NCBI GenBank assembly: GCA_964444075.1
Contig: CAYUFF010000050.1
Coordinates: 1-5,308, forward strand
Length of the DNA: 5,308 nt
Origin: CAYUFF01 sp964444075
Lineage (GTDB): Archaea; Aenigmatarchaeota; Aenigmatarchaeia; CG10238-14; SCSR01
Direction of reading: 5' to 3'
The notes beneath the pieces were generated by a model, which saw only the letters and a list, made by a program, of their open reading frames with translations, had not been told where the DNA came from and searched no databases. Shown piece by piece: positions 4,529-5,308 of the stretch (its first letter is position 1; every line of letters begins with the position of its first letter). The position numbers and the translations under genes were made by a program.

Positions 4529-4547
4529 TCGTACGAGGTAGGAAGCT
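4529..4547 (+). promoter_or_regulatory. Shine-Dalgarno-like site and palindrome before tmk
   Basis: GAGGT at 4535-4539 matches the archaeal anti-Shine-Dalgarno end and lies eight bases before the GTG start at 4548, which supports that start. It partly overlaps TCGTACGA (4529-4536), a second copy of the palindrome core found upstream of the MinD pair. A ribosome site here fits a leadered mRNA produced after tRNA 3' processing. Confidence 0.55.
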
Positions 4548-5147
4548 GTGAGGAGTGCCTTCATCGTCTTCGAAGGCCTCGACGGAGCCGGTTTATCCAC
4601 GCAGGCCGGGCTCCTGAAAAGCTGGCTGAAGAAGAAAGGGAGGAAAGTGCTCCTCACCAAGGAGCCAACGAACGGCCTTGTGGGCGGCCTCGTAAGGGCT
4701 TGCTTGAAGAACGAGTGGAAGACCTCACCGCAAACGCTTCAGCTACTGTTCTGCGCAGACAGGGCACACCACCTATACAAGGAAATAATCCCGGCCATGA
4801 AAAAGGGTTACGTCGTCGTTTGCGACAGGTACATCCTGAGCACCTACTGCTACGGTGTAGCCGAAGGTTTAGAGCTCGAGTGGTTGAGGGAGCTGAACTC
4901 ACGGTTCATAACGCCGGATTTGACGATTATCCTAGACGTCCCTCCAGAAGTTTCTCTCGAAAGGATAGGGAAGAGTAGGTTTAGCACAGAACTTTTCGAG
5001 CAGAGGAAGAAGCTCGAGCTCGTTAGGGAGAATTTCCATAGGTTCAGGAACGAGTTTCCAAACACTTTCGTCGTGGATGGGACGGCAAGCATAGAGAAAG
5101 TGCATTGGAGGGTAAGGGGGTTGGTGGAAAGAGAATTGAAGCTGTGA
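4548..5147 (+). CDS. tmk: Thymidylate kinase (dTMP kinase), Walker A lysine replaced by leucine
   Basis: Phosphorylates dTMP to dTDP with ATP in the cytosol, an essential step to dTTP. A 199-residue protein, the usual length, starting at GTG 4548 behind a GAGGT site. Seen: P-loop FEGLDGAGLSTQ (8-19), KEPT (38-41; the EPG/EPT substrate loop), FCADRAHH (68-75), the CDRY motif (92-95) with the catalytic-site arginine, ILDVPPEVSLERI (128-140), and a LID-like segment SRFSTELFEQ (143-152). The normally invariant P-loop lysine (GxxGxGK[ST]) is Leu16, codon TTA. Reaching AAA or AAG needs two or three changes, so a single sequencing error does not explain it. All other motifs are kept, so the protein is probably functional, perhaps using another basic residue; a regulatory or altered-specificity kinase is the alternative. 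It is probably co-transcribed with tRNA-Lys. Confidence 0.93.
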   Translation: MRSAFIVFEGLDGAGLSTQAGLLKSWLKKKGRKVLLTKEPTNGLVGGLVRACLKNEWKTSPQTLQLLFCADRAHHLYKEIIPAMKKGYVVVCDRYILSTYCYGVAEGLELEWLRELNSRFITPDLTIILDVPPEVSLERIGKSRFSTELFEQRKKLELVRENFHRFRNEFPNTFVVDGTASIEKVHWRVRGLVERELKL

Positions 5148-5308
5148 TTTCATTGTTTCATTCCAGTTCCGATAATAACTTTGAAATTTTGTCCTTCAGC
5201 ACAGGACCTATTTCTGGCAACATCCCGAACTATCTAAATTCACCCAAAATAAAAGTGTATTGATACATTCTTAACAGCCTCACCTATTATCTATCTTCCG
5301 TAATACAG
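5148..5308. other. Downstream flank of tmk
   Basis: A/T-rich, with no clear gene. A minus-strand 21-codon frame (5158-5223, MLPEIGPVLKDK then ISKLLSELE) has AAAATAAAA (5247-5254 on the plus strand) about 27 bases upstream of its ATG, which resembles the leaderless promoters elsewhere in the window, but it is too short to call. No strong T-run marks the end of tmk; the longest on the plus strand is TTTT at 5187-5190. Confidence 0.3.

Noticed and set aside
4472..4660. 62-codon minus-strand frame over the tRNA 3' half and tmk start
   Set aside because: Runs through a structured tRNA and the P-loop of tmk; no family features.
5158..5223. 21-codon minus-strand frame after tmk
   Set aside because: TATA-like spacing is suggestive, but the frame is too short and unsupported to call a gene.

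Overview
The window looks like a piece of a thermophilic archaeal chromosome, most likely from the TACK/Thermoproteota side, although lineage cannot be fixed from 5.3 kb. The evidence is a tRNA gene interrupted by two short introns with bulge-helix-bulge splice geometry (anticodon loop and T loop), no encoded CCA, archaeal-style TATA elements 25-29 bases upstream of several start codons with no leader, and archaeal-type small heat-shock, MinD/ferredoxin and thymidylate kinase genes. No bacterial -35/-10 promoter or stem-plus-U terminator was needed to explain the layout.

Layout, left to right. (1) 1-362, minus: the N-terminal part of an HD-domain protein that runs off the left edge; its promoter carries a perfect tandem 10-bp repeat (381-400). 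(2) 485-1746, minus: a compact three-gene cluster of a canonical Hsp20, a hidden 53-residue C/H-rich zinc-type peptide, and a zinc-ribbon protein with an Hsp20-like C-terminal domain. It ends in a T7 tract. (3) 1834-2259, minus: a small exported protein with 12 cysteines outside its signal segment and a perfect 10+2+10 dyad overlapping its promoter. (4) 2327-4023, minus: two translationally coupled MinD-superfamily ATPases with inserted ferredoxin domains, one of them with a degenerate first cluster. (5) 4024-4404: a 381-base stretch with no convincing long gene, but with a short leaderless hydrophobic reading frame, a palindrome, heptamer repeats and two promoters. (6) 4405-5147, plus: tRNA-Lys(CUU) with two introns, then thymidylate kinase (tmk) with a leucine in place of the Walker A lysine. 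(7) 5148-5308: non-coding flank with at most a 21-residue reading frame.

How the parts may work together. The Hsp20 cluster is probably one transcript for protein-folding stress. The two MinD/ferredoxin ATPases are probably obligate partners in a metal-cluster or redox-linked assembly role, as tandem pairs of this family usually are, but the NifX/NifB-like or orange-protein partners often seen with them are absent here. The tRNA-Lys and tmk are probably co-transcribed: tmk has a Shine-Dalgarno-like site and no promoter of its own, whereas the genes that start transcripts elsewhere in the window look leaderless. The strongest candidates for something unusual are the doubly interrupted tRNA, the lysine-less P-loop of Tmk, and the zinc/Hsp20 cluster.
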